DNA from: Rickettsiaceae bacterium
GTDB taxonomy: Bacteria > Pseudomonadota > Alphaproteobacteria > Rickettsiales > Rickettsiaceae
Reading direction: 5' to 3'
Length of the DNA stretch: 32,568 nt
Assembly: GCA_023301685.1 (NCBI GenBank)
Contig: JALZUG010000019.1
Location: forward strand, 1-32,568
This document shows positions 14,139 to 23,215 of the stretch, one piece after another (the stretch's first letter is position 1; each line of letters starts with the position of its first letter). The position numbers and the translations under genes were made by a program. The notes beneath the pieces are model-generated. The model worked only from the letters and a program-made list of their open reading frames with translations. It had not been told where the DNA came from and searched no databases.

Positions 14139-16850
14139 ATGCTAAGAAAAATTAATAAAAAAACCTCACCTGATTTATTAGACAGAGTTAAGCAATTTAC
14201 TACACTATTAAACTTAGGCTACAATGAAGAGAATCTGTTAGCAGGCGAAGATTTAGATGACTACATATTAAGAATTCCCTCTAAACCTGATAGAATTTCT
14301 GTAGTAGAGGGTTTTCCATTAGCATTCAAAACTTCCCTCGATTATGCAGAAAATGATACTATCGAAGTGGCACTCTTCAAAGCCGCAATGGCGCATGATG
14401 AGAAAAAATTTACAAGCCTTGTAAATAGCGAAGAGCTTCATCCAAAAATAAAAAATCATGTACTTAGCTACAGCGTTCAAACTGCTTGTAATTTTCGTGA
14501 TATCAAAACTGTGAAGTTTTTACTTAACAATGGTATTGATATTACAAATTTGGTTTTTATTGATGCTGAAGAGGGTTTTGAAAAAAAATCTTCTCCTATT
14601 TTTGAAGTACTAAATGGCTGGTGCAACAGATCATTTTTTGATCAAGACTTAATAGAATTATTGCTTAATAATGGCTTAGATCTGAGTATGAACGTCGGTA
14701 AAGATACAGTATATTTTCGTATTCTTTATTCTGCACCTGAAGAATTTTTGATCAAAATGCTCGATCGTATCCCAGATCTTAATGAGCCACAATCTAAATA
14801 CATTAATAATAAAGACGAAGATGGAAATATTATTGGAAAAATAGTGCCTTGCTCATACCTTGATAGAGCCGTTACTATTGGCCACTTTAAGTTAGCACTT
14901 GCTATGATTGAAAATGGCGCTGAAATAGAAGAGGATCACGCATTAGAATGGCTTAATAAGGCAGTAAAACATAATAGTTTTGAATTTGTTCAGTATCTTT
15001 TTGAAAATGAGCACATAACTTCTTTAGAAAATGTAGAAGTTAGTGAAAAATTGTTGATAAAATCTTTATTACATAAAAACTACAAAATGTTTGCATTGCT
15101 TGTAAAAAAAGGGGCTAATATTGAAGCTGAATTAAATGAACTTGTAACGACTGAAAAAGATGGAAAATTTAGTTCTGAACATATTCATGCTCAAACAATT
15201 TTTGCTCAACTAATAAAACAAGCTCCTGAAAAAGTAATATTGGAAGTATTGCGATTAGCAGATATAGATGTAAATACAAAACTGCTTGGTAAATACTCAT
15301 CTAGCATACAAGATTCATATCTATACATAGCTCTCCACAACAAACAATATGGTTTAGCAACCAAATTAGTCGAACTTGGTGCAAACGTAAATTTGCCAGT
15401 TAATGGCACTACTCCAATACATATTGCATTAGACGATGGAGCACTTGAAGTTGTAGAACATTTTGTTAAAAATGGCGCAGATCTCAGCTATGTTGATGCA
15501 AATAGTGGAAAAAGCGCATTTAAAAGAGCAATTGATTTAGGCAACAAGGACCTAGCTAACATCATGATTGAAAACTCCACTGATACAAAAAAGATGCTAG
15601 GATTTGCTTTAGCTGATGCAATTTACTTGAAAGATGTAGCGACCGTTAAATTACTATTATCAATGGGAGCTGATATGACATCACTCGAAGGAGTTCATTA
15701 TCGCGCTGCTCCAGTAATGTTTTTCGGAACTGACGAGACAACATCCGATAGTATTATTTATCGCTCACCACTAATTTTTCATATAAATGCCGGTAATACT
15801 AAAAGAGTTATCGAACTTATTAACAATGGAGCTGCAGTAAACCCTATTGAAGAAGATGTAGAATTAAGTGAAATGCTAGTTGCTCTTGGTGCAAACATTG
15901 AAGATTTAAAAATGATTTGGGGTCAATCACCATTTATTGAATTACTAAGCCATTCAAATTGCAAACCTTCTACAAAAATGGATTTATGTCATAAGCTGAT
16001 TGAGTCTGGTGCAGATGTCAATAAGCCTAATAACAGAGGAGAATTACCTTTAGTTAAAGCATGTATAGATGGCGAATTTGTCGAATATCTTGTTAGCGAA
16101 GGTGCTGATGTTAATGTAGTTGATGAATTTGGTAAAACCCCTTTAAATGAAGTAATAAAACTTAAATCACTAAAAACCTTACAATTAATGCTAGATGCTG
16201 GCGCTGACGCTAATATAGTTAATAAATTTGGTGAACATCCATTAGTTAATGCTGCACTTTGTAATTGGCCAGAAGCCTGCAAACTATTGCTAGATGCAGG
16301 CGCTGATGTTAACTTTAAACATAAAGATAATGGTAAATCGAATATTTTGTTTTGGGCTGCAAAAAACTACAAATGTGCAAAAATTATTGTTGAAAGTGGA
16401 AAATTGAAACTTGATGAGCATAGTAAACGTGACGTTAAGATACACGGCCTAATAGTAGACATGATAAATTTTGAGAAAAAAGCTCTTGAGGATATTAAAG
16501 CAATACAAACTGCTTACTCTGAATGCAATCCTGATTCTATTGAAAGCAGCTTTATACCTAAGAAAGCAGCAGATGCTATGCTGAAATATTATGCAAAGGA
16601 TTATAAAAGCGTATGGAAACACTTTATAGATAGTGGCAAAGGTAAGTTTTTTGCTGATTTATCTGAGGCAGTTGTTCAAGAGTTAAAAGTGTACACTATG
16701 TATAATTGGCCACAAACTTATGATATAGCAAGAGACCTTGTACCTTATAGAGAGAGTGTTTACGAGAATGCTCTGTATACACCTAAAGAAATAATTGGTG
16801 AAATTGGAGAATACGTGTTCTGGCTTGACGTACATGATATAAATTCATAG
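14139..16850 (+). CDS. Large ankyrin-repeat protein
   Basis: The 903-aa protein carries many degenerate ankyrin repeats, recognisable by the (L/I)(L/I)..GA(D/N)(V/I)N hairpin ends. Examples are VKFLLNNGIDIT (125-136), LALAMIENGAEIE (252-264), FALLVKKGANIE (318-329), ATKLVELGANVN (407-418), VEHFVKNGADLS (439-450), CHKLIESGADVN (617-628), VEYLVSEGADVN (648-659), LQLMLDAGADAN (681-692) and CKLLLDAGADVN (714-725). The N-terminal 75 residues and C-terminal 130 residues are not ankyrin. No signal peptide or membrane segment is seen. In intracellular bacteria such proteins are often type IV secretion substrates that bind host proteins; that is inference here. The C-terminal part has no motif I recognise. 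Confidence 0.92.
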   Translation: MLRKINKKTSPDLLDRVKQFTTLLNLGYNEENLLAGEDLDDYILRIPSKPDRISVVEGFPLAFKTSLDYAENDTIEVALFKAAMAHDEKKFTSLVNSEELHPKIKNHVLSYSVQTACNFRDIKTVKFLLNNGIDITNLVFIDAEEGFEKKSSPIFEVLNGWCNRSFFDQDLIELLLNNGLDLSMNVGKDTVYFRILYSAPEEFLIKMLDRIPDLNEPQSKYINNKDEDGNIIGKIVPCSYLDRAVTIGHFKLALAMIENGAEIEEDHALEWLNKAVKHNSFEFVQYLFENEHITSLENVEVSEKLLIKSLLHKNYKMFALLVKKGANIEAELNELVTTEKDGKFSSEHIHAQTIFAQLIKQAPEKVILEVLRLADIDVNTKLLGKYSSSIQDSYLYIALHNKQYGLATKLVELGANVNLPVNGTTPIHIALDDGALEVVEHFVKNGADLSYVDANSGKSAFKRAIDLGNKDLANIMIENSTDTKKMLGFALADAIYLKDVATVKLLLSMGADMTSLEGVHYRAAPVMFFGTDETTSDSIIYRSPLIFHINAGNTKRVIELINNGAAVNPIEEDVELSEMLVALGANIEDLKMIWGQSPFIELLSHSNCKPSTKMDLCHKLIESGADVNKPNNRGELPLVKACIDGEFVEYLVSEGADVNVVDEFGKTPLNEVIKLKSLKTLQLMLDAGADANIVNKFGEHPLVNAALCNWPEACKLLLDAGADVNFKHKDNGKSNILFWAAKNYKCAKIIVESGKLKLDEHSKRDVKIHGLIVDMINFEKKALEDIKAIQTAYSECNPDSIESSFIPKKAADAMLKYYAKDYKSVWKHFIDSGKGKFFADLSEAVVQELKVYTMYNWPQTYDIARDLVPYRESVYENALYTPKEIIGEIGEYVFWLDVHDINS

Positions 16851-16861
16851 GAATATTAAAA

Positions 16862-16891
16862 AGAATAGGAATTATTTTTAACTCCTATTCT
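16862..16891. terminator. Hairpin terminator shared by ankyrin gene and gpsA operon
   Basis: AGAATAGGAATTA (16862-16874) and TAACTCCTATTCT (16879-16891) pair along 13 positions with one mismatch and a TTTT loop. On the minus strand the stem is followed by TTTTT, a good intrinsic terminator for the operon ending with gpsA at 16922. On the plus strand the ankyrin stop is just 12 bp ahead and the tail is weaker. Confidence 0.75.
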
Positions 16892-16921
16892 CTTATAAAC
16901 AAATATATCATATATACAAAA

Positions 16922-17854
16922 TCAAACCTTATCCGCAACAGACGCAATAATAGGAAGTTCAAGATTGGAGGTGCTGAGATATTTTTTTAGCAATCTTGCA
17001 GAGGAAATACCTTCTACAAGCACAGGATAGTTCTCCAAATATTCTTTAGAATAAGAATTATTATGGAAGTCAAAGCCGAATCTTGTGTTTCTGGATGTTT
17101 TTGAGTAACTTGTTAATACTAAATCGCCTACAACAGCAGGTAATGATAGGGAATCAGGCTTGCCACCAAAAGTGCCAGCTATTGCTTTTATTTCACTTAA
17201 ACCCATACTGATCAGCCAAGCTCTTGCATTTTCGCCATGGCCTTCGGCTTCCATCATACCACTTCTTATAGCTACAATATTTTTTACCAAAGCTGCTATT
17301 TGAACTGTAATTATATCATCAGTAATACTAACTTCCAGTTTATCCGTAGAAAGCGTGCTTGCAATCTCTTGAGCTAAATCCGTATTTTTTGAAGAGATAG
17401 TTACCGAAGCAAATTTATCTTGCGCTACTTCTTTTGCAAAATTTGGTCCTGAAATAAAGCCAAAAGAATTTTTAAACATAAATTCAATTCGCTCTGAAAA
17501 AAGTTGCAGAGGATTCTCACACATCCCTTTTGTAGCAACTAGAAAAACCGCTTTATCTGATACTCCAACTGCTTTTAAATCCTCAAGAGTTTTAACAAAA
17601 GCAATTGATGGAACGGCAATAATTATAACATCACTATCAATTGTATCTTGAATATTTAATGTAGCTTTCAGTTCAACTGGTAATTTAGTTTCACCTAGAT
17701 AACGAGAGTTTGTATGCTGATTATTTATTTCATCTGCTGCTTCTTGCTCTATAGTATGCACCAAGCAATTGCCAACAGCGCGCGCAGCAAGACATGCAAG
17801 AGCAGTTCCCCAACTCCCACCACCAAGTACTGATATTTTTTTATTAGCAGACAT
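16922..17854 (-). CDS. gpsA: Glycerol-3-phosphate dehydrogenase [NAD(P)+]
   Basis: GpsA reduces dihydroxyacetone phosphate to sn-glycerol 3-phosphate, the backbone for phospholipids. The 310-aa protein has the N-terminal dinucleotide site SVLGGGSWGTALA (residues 8-20), VATKG with Lys109, the catalytic ALVKN with Lys191, and the family signature GENARAWLISMGLSEI (207-222) followed by GDLVLT (243-248). GAGGG seven bases before ATG 17854 supports the start. It starts 14 bp after mtaB and is the last gene of the dapF-mtaB-gpsA run. It is slightly short at the C-terminus compared with about 330 aa, which is within the family range. Confidence 0.97.
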   Translation of the reverse strand: MSANKKISVLGGGSWGTALACLAARAVGNCLVHTIEQEAADEINNQHTNSRYLGETKLPVELKATLNIQDTIDSDVIIIAVPSIAFVKTLEDLKAVGVSDKAVFLVATKGMCENPLQLFSERIEFMFKNSFGFISGPNFAKEVAQDKFASVTISSKNTDLAQEIASTLSTDKLEVSITDDIITVQIAALVKNIVAIRSGMMEAEGHGENARAWLISMGLSEIKAIAGTFGGKPDSLSLPAVVGDLVLTSYSKTSRNTRFGFDFHNNSYSKEYLENYPVLVEGISSARLLKKYLSTSNLELPIIASVADKV

Positions 17855-17868
17855 ATTATACCCTCAAT

Positions 17869-19113
17869 CTATGCAATTTTTGCTGACATATGCTCTGGAG
17901 AAACTGATACAAGCTTAGCATCAACTACCTGCCCTGAAACAAACTCTCCTTCTAATTTCACTGGAATAAAATTCTCAGCATGTGCCATATTATTTTTTTC
18001 AACCAATAACTCAACTCTGCGGCCTAAGTTCTCATTAAAAAATTTATCTAATTCTTTAATTCCCTCTGCGCGCAAAATAGCAGCTCTTTCCTTTCTAATA
18101 TGCATTGGTACTTGTGGCATTCTAGCTGCTGGGGTACCTTCTCGTTCTGAATATGGAAACACGTGTAAATACTGGATTCCAGCTTCAGAAATCAATCTTC
18201 TAGTATTTTCAAACATCTCATCAGTCTCTGTTGGAAATCCTGCAATAATATCAGCACCATACGAAACTTCAGGACGTATTTTACGTAAATTATGACAAAA
18301 TTCAATCACCTGCTCTCGATTATGCCTACGTTTCATACGTTTTAGAATCATATTATCGCCAGCCTGCAGACTTATATGAAAATGTGGCATTAATCTTTCA
18401 TTGTGAGCCATCAAATCGAACAAATCATCATCAATTTCTGCAACATCAATTGACGATAGTCGTAATCTTTTAAGCTCTGGAACCAGAGATAATAATCGTC
18501 TAATCATCTGCGCAAAAGTTGGCTCTCCAGGTAAATCTGCGCCGTAAGCAGTAACATCAACACCAGTCAAAACTATTTCCTTATACCCTTTTGCATGCAG
18601 CATACGCACTTGCTCTACAATAACACCAATTGGAACTGACCTACTATTGCCCCTGCCATATGGAATCATGCAAAAGGTACATCTATGGTCGCAACCATTC
18701 TGGACTTGAATAAACGCTCTAGCTTTACCATCAAAGCTAGTTACCATATGATTCGCCGTTTCTTTAACCGACATAATATCGTTAACTATCACTCTTTCGG
18801 AATCTAATTGATAATATTTATCTGAAAGTTTTTCTTCATTACCAATTACTTTATCGACTTCTGGCATCTTAGCAAACATCTCTGGATTATTTTGCGCAGC
18901 ACATCCAGTTACAATTATTTTCTTACTTGGATCATTTTTACGAAGTTTTCTAATTGCCTGCCTTGCCTGTTTTTCCGCTTGCTTCGTCACCGCGCATGTA
19001 TTAAAAACAGCAACATTATCACTACCAGATTTTGCTAAATTAGCTTTAATGATCTCACTTTCATAGATATTTAAACGACATCCAAATGTAACTACTTCCT
19101 GATTATTTGTCAT
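17869..19113 (-). CDS. mtaB: tRNA (N6-threonylcarbamoyladenosine(37)-C2)-methylthiotransferase MtaB
   Basis: MtaB is a radical-SAM enzyme that adds a methylthio group to t6A at position 37 of tRNAs reading ANN codons. I chose ATG 19113 (414 aa): GGAG lies 8 bases upstream, and the longer frame from 19137 would add eight unlikely residues inside dapF. From this start, VTFGCRLNIYESE (8-20) is the MtaB-type opening. Cys12, Cys40 and Cys71 should bind the auxiliary cluster, and CDHRCTFC (141-148) holds the radical-SAM cysteines 141, 145 and 148. The ESE and CRLN pattern separates it from MiaB and RimO. Its start overlaps the dapF stop by 11 bp, which implies translational coupling. Confidence 0.95.
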   Translation of the reverse strand: MTNNQEVVTFGCRLNIYESEIIKANLAKSGSDNVAVFNTCAVTKQAEKQARQAIRKLRKNDPSKKIIVTGCAAQNNPEMFAKMPEVDKVIGNEEKLSDKYYQLDSERVIVNDIMSVKETANHMVTSFDGKARAFIQVQNGCDHRCTFCMIPYGRGNSRSVPIGVIVEQVRMLHAKGYKEIVLTGVDVTAYGADLPGEPTFAQMIRRLLSLVPELKRLRLSSIDVAEIDDDLFDLMAHNERLMPHFHISLQAGDNMILKRMKRRHNREQVIEFCHNLRKIRPEVSYGADIIAGFPTETDEMFENTRRLISEAGIQYLHVFPYSEREGTPAARMPQVPMHIRKERAAILRAEGIKELDKFFNENLGRRVELLVEKNNMAHAENFIPVKLEGEFVSGQVVDAKLVSVSPEHMSAKIA

Positions 19114-19915
19114 ACAAATAGTCTCCAGTAAATACATATCTAGCCGGTCCGCTCATTAACACACTATCATTTTGCTTTTGCATATTTAAAGAACCAAGTT
19201 TAAATTCTATCTCTACCTCATCACCGAAAAAGCCTAATTTATTTGCCGCAGCAAAAGTTGCAATAGCTCCACTTCCACATGCATAAGTAAAGCCAGCGCC
19301 TCTTTCCCAAACTTTTAAATGAATCTTATTATCATCAATCCTTGCAAAATTAACATTTACACCATCCGTAAATAGCTCACTTTCTTGAAAATTACTGCCA
19401 ATTATTCCCATATCCTTTTTTGAAAGCTTTGAAAAAATCACTAAATGCGGATTAGCAACATCAACACAAATCATCTCCTTAGGCTCAATCATATAACGCT
19501 CAGCAAGAGACCATAAATCAGCACTATCAGGCATCCAATTACTTTCAAACGATGGAGGGCCCATATCAACTTTTATTGTATTTTCATCAATGTACTCACC
19601 AGAAACAATCCGTCCATCGACATCAAGCTTTATGCTTTTAGCTCCCATCTCATCAAAGAGCAACCTAGTTAAGCATCTAGAAGCATTTCCGCAAGCTTTG
19701 GCCCCAGAACCATCTTGATTGTAAATCGCCATGTTTACTTTGTCAGGATTTTGCCTATAAACTATAAACTGATCACAACCAACACCAAGCTCTCTATCAG
19801 AAATCTCTTGTACAAAACTCTTAACATCAGATCTTTTAGGCATATGACGCTCATTAATAATGACAAAATCATTACCAAGACCGTGCATTTTGACAAAAGG
19901 AATTTTCTGAAGCAT
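19103..19915 (-). CDS. dapF: Diaminopimelate epimerase
   Basis: DapF converts LL-diaminopimelate to the meso form used in peptidoglycan and lysine synthesis; it uses two cysteines and no cofactor. The 270-aa protein has KMHGLGNDFV (residues 9-18), the first catalytic segment ACGNASRC with Cys75, VDVANPHLV (151-159), and the second, WERGAGFTYACGSGA, with Cys213. The length is usual. It overlaps the mtaB start by 11 bp and follows the small membrane protein gene by 12 bp. dapE, one step earlier in the pathway, lies at 20437 on the other strand. Confidence 0.97.
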   Translation of the reverse strand: MLQKIPFVKMHGLGNDFVIINERHMPKRSDVKSFVQEISDRELGVGCDQFIVYRQNPDKVNMAIYNQDGSGAKACGNASRCLTRLLFDEMGAKSIKLDVDGRIVSGEYIDENTIKVDMGPPSFESNWMPDSADLWSLAERYMIEPKEMICVDVANPHLVIFSKLSKKDMGIIGSNFQESELFTDGVNVNFARIDDNKIHLKVWERGAGFTYACGSGAIATFAAANKLGFFGDEVEIEFKLGSLNMQKQNDSVLMSGPARYVFTGDYLYDK

Positions 19916-19927
19916 ATTTTTCGATAG

Positions 19928-20317
19928 TTAATTTGATAATGAGCATTTTTTATGCATGCGCCAATGCACTATGAAAAATAGAGCTGCAACAAAAAGCCAT
20001 GTCATACAACTAATTATAGTGCTAAAAGCTTCTCTTTTTCTACTTTCAATATAACCTTCTTTTTCTGAAGTTCGTTTCACTTTAATTTCTTCAGAATTAA
20101 GCGAATCCCATTCCGTCTTTTTATCAGAATTATACTGTGTTTTAGATTCAATATATTTATCATTTGACGAAAACTTATCAAGAGCGCTTGCAAATTTATA
20201 TTCTGTTAAAGTAATCTCAGTTACACTATTAAACGCTACAGCTAATGTGATCATAAGTATAATAGTAGCTACTAGACATACAATCAGACAGTATAATTGT
20301 GTTAAATTTTTAAACAT
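19928..20317 (-). CDS. Small membrane protein with two membrane segments, unknown function
   Basis: This 129-aa protein has a hydrophobic segment at residues about 9-31, a hydrophilic Lys/Glu/Ser-rich middle (about 32-96), and a second hydrophobic segment at about 98-117, ending with a short basic, Cys-containing tail. It should span the inner membrane twice, with the charged middle exposed on the periplasmic side if the basic tail stays inside. I do not recognise a family. It lies 12 bp before dapF, so it is likely the first gene of the dapF-mtaB-gpsA operon. Confidence 0.75.
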   Translation of the reverse strand: MFKNLTQLYCLIVCLVATIILMITLAVAFNSVTEITLTEYKFASALDKFSSNDKYIESKTQYNSDKKTEWDSLNSEEIKVKRTSEKEGYIESRKREAFSTIISCMTWLFVAALFFIVHWRMHKKCSLSN

Positions 20318-20436
20318 TTTATTAAACCTTGATTAGTAATTTGTTAGGTATTATATACGATTTTGTACAAATTTGTAGCAAATAAATCATAATTTATATA
20401 AATTGAAACATGAAAAATTGAAAATATCTAACTACA

Positions 20437-21570
20437 ATGAACAAAGAAATTTTATCAATACTAAAAAAACTAATCAGCTATAAATCAGTTACTCCCAAAG
20501 GAGCAGATGCTATCCAATATGTTAGAGATGTACTCAAGCCTCTTGGGTTTAAGTACCAGATAAAATGCTTTGGAGAAGGCGAGGAAGAAGTAACCAATTT
20601 ATATGCAGTATATGGAGAAGAAAAGCCAAATATATGTTTTGCTGGACATTTGGATGTTGTTCCTGCAATGCATGAAGAATTATGGAATTCTGATCCATAT
20701 AAGATGAAAATAGTAGATGATATCGTATACGGAAGAGGAACTGTTGATATGAAAGGCGCTGTTGCTTGCTCTATTGCAGCAGTTATTCAGTTTTTAAAAA
20801 GTAATAAACCAAATGGATCTATTAGCTTTTTACTAACAACAGATGAAGAAGGAGAAGCAAAATACGGCACTAAAATGATGTTGGAGCATATTAAAAACCA
20901 AAAGCCATCTATCGATTTTTGCATCCTCGGTGAACCAACAACCATACAAAACATAGGTGATACAATCAAAATAGGCAGGCGAGGAAGCGTGAATTTTGAC
21001 CTAACAATTAATGGCAAACAAGGTCACGCTGCATATCCTGAGAAAGCCATTAACCCGCTACCAATTATGGTAAATATTTTAAAAGAAATAAATGATGAGA
21101 TATTTGACACCGGGAGTGAATTTTTTCAAAGTACAAATCTTGAATTAACATCCATAGACACGGGAAATAAAGTAACAAATATTATCCCTGAATCTGTAAA
21201 TGCAAAATTTAATATTCGCTTTAATGACATGCAAAATGCGAATGATTTAAATGTTAATATAACAAAAATTGTCTCAAACTATAGTGATAATTACGATATA
21301 AAACATAGAAGTTCTTCGTCACCTTTTATTCAGAAATACTCAAAAAAAATGCAAGACTTCACTGGCATCGTTGAAGATGAATGCAAAATCAAGCCAACGA
21401 TTGAAACTGGTGGCGGGACTTCTGATGCAAGATTTATCCACTCATACACTGAAGTTGTTGAATTTGGATTAAATTGTAATCTTGCTCATAAAATCAATGA
21501 ACATACGAAAATTTCTGATTTACAAACACTTTATAATGTGTATTATAACACTCTAGTTAGGTTCCTGTAG
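20437..21570 (+). CDS. dapE: Succinyl-diaminopimelate desuccinylase
   Basis: DapE removes succinate from N-succinyl-LL-diaminopimelate, giving the substrate for DapF. The 377-aa protein is a di-zinc M20-type enzyme. It has GHLDVVP with His71 and Asp73, YGRGTVDMKGA with the bridging Asp104, TTDEEGEA with catalytic Glu137 and metal-binding Glu138, ILGEPT (163-168), a dimerisation-domain GRRGSVNFDLTINGKQGHAAYP, and a late GGGTSDARF and CNLAHKINE carrying the last His ligand. These match DapE better than ArgE or CPG2 relatives. No Shine-Dalgarno site is visible. The gene is divergent from the dapF operon and is followed by tRNA-Leu. Confidence 0.95.
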   Translation: MNKEILSILKKLISYKSVTPKGADAIQYVRDVLKPLGFKYQIKCFGEGEEEVTNLYAVYGEEKPNICFAGHLDVVPAMHEELWNSDPYKMKIVDDIVYGRGTVDMKGAVACSIAAVIQFLKSNKPNGSISFLLTTDEEGEAKYGTKMMLEHIKNQKPSIDFCILGEPTTIQNIGDTIKIGRRGSVNFDLTINGKQGHAAYPEKAINPLPIMVNILKEINDEIFDTGSEFFQSTNLELTSIDTGNKVTNIIPESVNAKFNIRFNDMQNANDLNVNITKIVSNYSDNYDIKHRSSSSPFIQKYSKKMQDFTGIVEDECKIKPTIETGGGTSDARFIHSYTEVVEFGLNCNLAHKINEHTKISDLQTLYNVYYNTLVRFL

Positions 21571-21602
21571 ATATAGATTTATATAGGATATATTGCTAAA
21601 AT

Positions 21603-21687
21603 GCGGATATGGCGGAACTGGTAGACGCGCTAGATTTAGGTTCTAGTGCCGCAAGGCGTGGGGGTTCAAGTCCCTTTATCCGCACCA
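21603..21687 (+). tRNA. tRNA-Leu (UAG)
   Basis: An 85-nt class II tRNA with a long variable arm and encoded CCA. Acceptor GCGGATA pairs with TATCCGC. The anticodon stem-loop is CTAGA-TTTAGGT-TCTAG, giving TAG. The variable arm is TGCCGCAAGGCG, and the T arm GGGGG/CCCTT has two G-U pairs. It lies 32 bp after dapE and 76 bp before tig. Confidence 0.97.
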
Positions 21688-21763
21688 ATCTTTAAAGATT
21701 AGTGTAAAAGCAATTTTAACTCTCAAACAATGTACAAATTTTCAAAACACAAGGTTCCATATT

Positions 21764-23080
21764 ATGAAGATAGCAGAGCTGAAAAACGATAAAACTGAAT
21801 TTCATGCAAAAGTAACAATCCCAGCAAAAGAAATTTCAGGTGAAGTTGATAAAGAACTAAATGATATTGCCAAAACGGCTAAAATGGATGGTTTTAGAGT
21901 GGGCAAAGTTCCAGCACATATACTAAAAAAGAAGTATAGCTCTTCAATCAAAGCTGATATTATGAGAAAAAAAATCAACTCTACAGTTGATGAAATTGTT
22001 GAGAAAAACAAGCTGAATGTTGCAATGGATCCTGCAATAGAAGATCTTAAGGATGAAGATGATAAAGATCTGGAATTCACTATAAAATTTGACCTACTAC
22101 CAGAAATCAAACTCCCTGAGTTCAAAAAGATATCTGTTGAAAAACCTATCCTGGAAGTAACTGATAAAGATATAGACGAGCAAATCGATAGAATTGCAAA
22201 CTTCTCAAAAACTTACGATAAAGAATCTAAAGGTAAGGCTGCAAGTGGTGATCAGCTTACGATTGACGCTATAGGATATGTTGATGGAAAAGCTTTTGAT
22301 GGTGGAAAACTTGATGATCATAAATTAGTACTTGGCAGTAATGCTTTCATTCCAGGTTTTGAAGATCAGTTAATTGGTAGCAAAACTGGTGATGATGTAA
22401 AAGTAAAAGTAACTTTTCCAGAAGAGTACCACTCAAAAGAATTGGCTGGCAAACCTTCTGAATTTAAAGTTCAAGTTAAAGCTGTTCACAAACCAAACAC
22501 TCCAAAAATTGATGACGAATTCGCTAAAAAATTCAAATGCGATACAGTTGCAAAGCTAAAAGAGCAAATCAAACAAAACTTCTCAACAAGCTATGAAGAG
22601 CCGATTCATGTTCTAATGAAAATGAACCTTTTTGATAAGCTTGAAGGAATGTTAAAATTTGACGTACCTAAGTCTTTGATTGAAAGAGAAGTAGACATCC
22701 TAGAAAAGCAAAGTGATCAGTTTGCAGACCCAGAAATCAATAAAAAATCAGACAAAGAAAAGGCTGAGTACTTTGAAAAGCTAGCATCAAGAAGAGTCCG
22801 CATTGGATTAGTTCTTGCTGAATATGTAAAACAGAAAAATCTAAAAATAACTGAAGATGATGTTCGCCAAGCAATTATTGCACAAGCAAGAAATTACCCT
22901 GGTCAAGAACAGCAAGTCATTGAATTTTATCAAAAAGATCGCCAAGCACTAGAAGCTCTAAAAGGTCCTATACTTGAAGAAAAAGGTGTAAAAGAGATTT
23001 TCGATAATGAAATCATTATAAATGAAAAAACTTATAGCAAAGATAAACTAGAGAAACTTCTCGAGAAAGAGGTCAAGTAA
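21764..23080 (+). CDS. tig: Trigger factor (ribosome-associated chaperone)
   Basis: Trigger factor binds the ribosomal exit tunnel through protein L23 and shields nascent chains; it also has FKBP-type prolyl isomerase activity. The 438 aa match the family length. The ribosome-binding signature GFRVGKVP is at residues 43-50, in the context MDGFRVGKVPAHILKKKY. The PPIase domain is at about 160-245 (GDQLTIDAIGYVDGKAFDGG and LVLGSNAFIPGFEDQLIG), and the helical C-terminal domain with the two arms runs from about 255 to the end. In many bacteria clpP-clpX follow; here a hairpin terminator and the flagellin gene follow. Confidence 0.97.
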   Translation: MKIAELKNDKTEFHAKVTIPAKEISGEVDKELNDIAKTAKMDGFRVGKVPAHILKKKYSSSIKADIMRKKINSTVDEIVEKNKLNVAMDPAIEDLKDEDDKDLEFTIKFDLLPEIKLPEFKKISVEKPILEVTDKDIDEQIDRIANFSKTYDKESKGKAASGDQLTIDAIGYVDGKAFDGGKLDDHKLVLGSNAFIPGFEDQLIGSKTGDDVKVKVTFPEEYHSKELAGKPSEFKVQVKAVHKPNTPKIDDEFAKKFKCDTVAKLKEQIKQNFSTSYEEPIHVLMKMNLFDKLEGMLKFDVPKSLIEREVDILEKQSDQFADPEINKKSDKEKAEYFEKLASRRVRIGLVLAEYVKQKNLKITEDDVRQAIIAQARNYPGQEQQVIEFYQKDRQALEALKGPILEEKGVKEIFDNEIIINEKTYSKDKLEKLLEKEVK

Positions 23081-23093
23081 CTACTTTCACTAG

Positions 23094-23110
23094 TTGGCAT
23101 AATTCTTGCT
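23094..23110 (+). promoter_or_regulatory. Candidate sigma-54 promoter upstream of flagellin
   Basis: TTGGCATAATTCTTGCT has the invariant GG (23096-23097) and GC (23108-23109) exactly 10 bp apart, plus most of the flanking consensus TGGCA-N6-TTGC. Initiation would fall near 23120, giving a 5' leader of about 235 nt before the flagellin ATG. Sigma-54 control of flagellins is established in Caulobacter. Whether this organism has rpoN is not shown here. Confidence 0.4.
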
Positions 23111-23118
23111 TATTATTC

Positions 23119-23170
23119 CTTAACCTTGATTTACTTTTTTAAGTCTAAGGTTAAGAAGTTTTTGTTTAGA
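23119..23170 (+). terminator. Hairpin with T tract after tig
   Basis: CTTAACCTT (23119-23127) pairs with AAGGTTAAG (23147-23155), with a loop that contains a T6 run and a further partial pairing. AAGTTTTTGTTT follows directly. It lies 39 bp after the tig stop and fits an intrinsic terminator. It also overlaps the predicted start of transcription from the sigma-54-like site, so it could instead be a 5' leader hairpin. Confidence 0.6.
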
Positions 23171-23193
23171 TTATTTTGGTCGTTAAACTGATC

Positions 23194-23215
23194 TGCTTAA
23201 GTTGTGGCTTAAGCA
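23194..23215 (+). repeat. 8-bp inverted repeat in the flagellin leader region
   Basis: TGCTTAAG (23194-23201) and CTTAAGCA (23208-23215) are perfect complements around a TTGTGG loop. It lies about 140 bp before the flagellin start and lacks a T tract. It could be a leader stem or an operator; the evidence is only the symmetry. Confidence 0.35.

Noticed and set aside
15989-16282. Minus-strand open frame of 97 codons
   Set aside because: It is antisense to clear ankyrin repeats, and its low-complexity Ser/Thr/Pro/Leu content comes from the repeat codons.
19114-19137. Upstream start for mtaB at 19137
   Set aside because: The extra eight residues are encoded inside dapF and precede the conserved N-terminus, while ATG 19113 has a GGAG site at the right distance.
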